From positions 2,418,001-2,482,000 of the forward strand of contig CP079215.1 of NCBI GenBank assembly GCA_019316985.1: DNA of 64,000 nt. The letters run 5' to 3'. Every line of letters begins with the position of its first letter. The first letter of the stretch is position 1. The notes under the pieces are model-generated. The model saw only the letters and a list, made by a program, of their open reading frames with translations. It searched no databases and was not told where the DNA came from. This DNA is from Paraniabella defluvii. Its GTDB lineage: Bacteria > Bacteroidota > Bacteroidia > Chitinophagales > Chitinophagaceae. The position numbers were made by a program, and so were the translations under genes. Of the stretch, positions 63,838 to 64,000 are shown in pieces.

Positions 63838-64000
63838 ATGAAATTTAAAAGATTGATAGCCATACACACTGGCGAAAACGATAAGGGCTATAAAAAGTTC
63901 TTCAAATGGATGAAGCCTTGGGCCAGGGTGTTACTGTTTTGTTGCTGTACGCCGTTTAAAAACAAGTTCGAAGATTTATATAGCTGGTACAGCATTGTGG
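63838..64000 (+). CDS. Start of an unrecognised gene, cut by the window end
   Basis: Frame opens at ATG 63838 (MKFKRLIAIHTGENDKGY) and is open to the end of the window, 54 codons. A CCC triplet in LLFCCCTPFKNKFED is notable. No signal peptide and no family recognised. It diverges from the small membrane protein by 8 bp. Confidence 0.45.
   Translation, partial: MKFKRLIAIHTGENDKGYKKFFKWMKPWARVLLFCCCTPFKNKFEDLYSWYSIV

Noticed and set aside
1..64000. Widespread pseudogenes from genome decay
   Set aside because: Housekeeping genes are equally affected, breaks favour homopolymers, and one-base repairs restore full families; sequencing indels fit better.
1..64000. Prophage, insertion sequence or plasmid origin
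   Set aside because: No transposase, integrase, phage structural gene, replication protein or terminal repeats were seen.

Overview
The window reads as chromosomal DNA of a Bacteroidota bacterium, most likely of the Chitinophagaceae. Evidence: two SusC/SusD outer-membrane uptake loci, FecI-type sigma factors paired with FecR anti-sigma factors, S46 dipeptidyl peptidase, bshA, many lipoproteins, start codons mostly without Shine-Dalgarno sequences, and several TAnnTTTG promoter boxes just upstream of starts. I see no rRNA, tRNA, insertion sequence, prophage or CRISPR array.

Most genes, housekeeping ones included (uvrB, hflX, bshA), are split by one-base frameshifts. Many of these fall in short homopolymers, and restoring one base recovers a normal family protein. 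I treat them as probable sequencing indels and annotate each gene over its full span.

Layout. 1-7155: end of a discoidin-dockerin-cohesin protein, a GH78 rhamnosidase, obg, a SET-domain protein and a lipoprotein GH18 chitinase. 7.3-13.1 kb: S46 dipeptidyl peptidase, dipeptide epimerase and an FUSC-type membrane protein. 13.1-18.2 kb, leftward: an acyl-CoA-dehydrogenase-like flavoenzyme, a thiamine-type PnuT transporter under a TPP riboswitch, a DUF2071 protein and uvrB. 18.5-26.7 kb: a small secreted protein, a DUF1275 protein, then ECF sigma-FecR-SusC-SusD. 27-34.7 kb: Rieske protein, hflX with a heptanucleotide-register repeat behind it, ABC exporter, MTHFR-like protein, bshA and an M28 peptidase. 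34.7-41.4 kb: a second SUS locus (SusC, SusD, fasciclin, SusE/F-position lipoprotein). 41.8-49.5 kb: an 18-residue-repeat adhesin-like protein, a UvrD-like helicase-nuclease, a di-haem peroxidase and a PhoX-like protein. 49.6-55.4 kb: a MoxR-DUF58-DUF4350-DUF4129-SpoIIM operon with a GxxExxY gene inside it. 55.4-58.1 kb: epimerase, SDR and a head-GIN lipoprotein. 58.1-62.5 kb: a second ECF sigma-FecR module driving glycine-rich repeat proteins. 62.5-64 kb: RDD protein, a small membrane protein and a gene cut by the window end.

The most interesting part is 58.1-62.5 kb. The sigma/FecR pair is linked to an STN-domain protein whose C-terminal half is a roughly 20-residue xQIGGLxN repeat instead of a TonB receptor. 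A paralogue without STN follows. A near-identical bipartite sequence (17 of 19 bases in its core) lies upstream of the sigma gene and of the paralogue and looks like the sigma factor's own promoter. Other leads are the heptamer-register array behind hflX, the TPP-riboswitch operon that ends in a flavoenzyme, and a duplicated copy of the uvrB 3' end.
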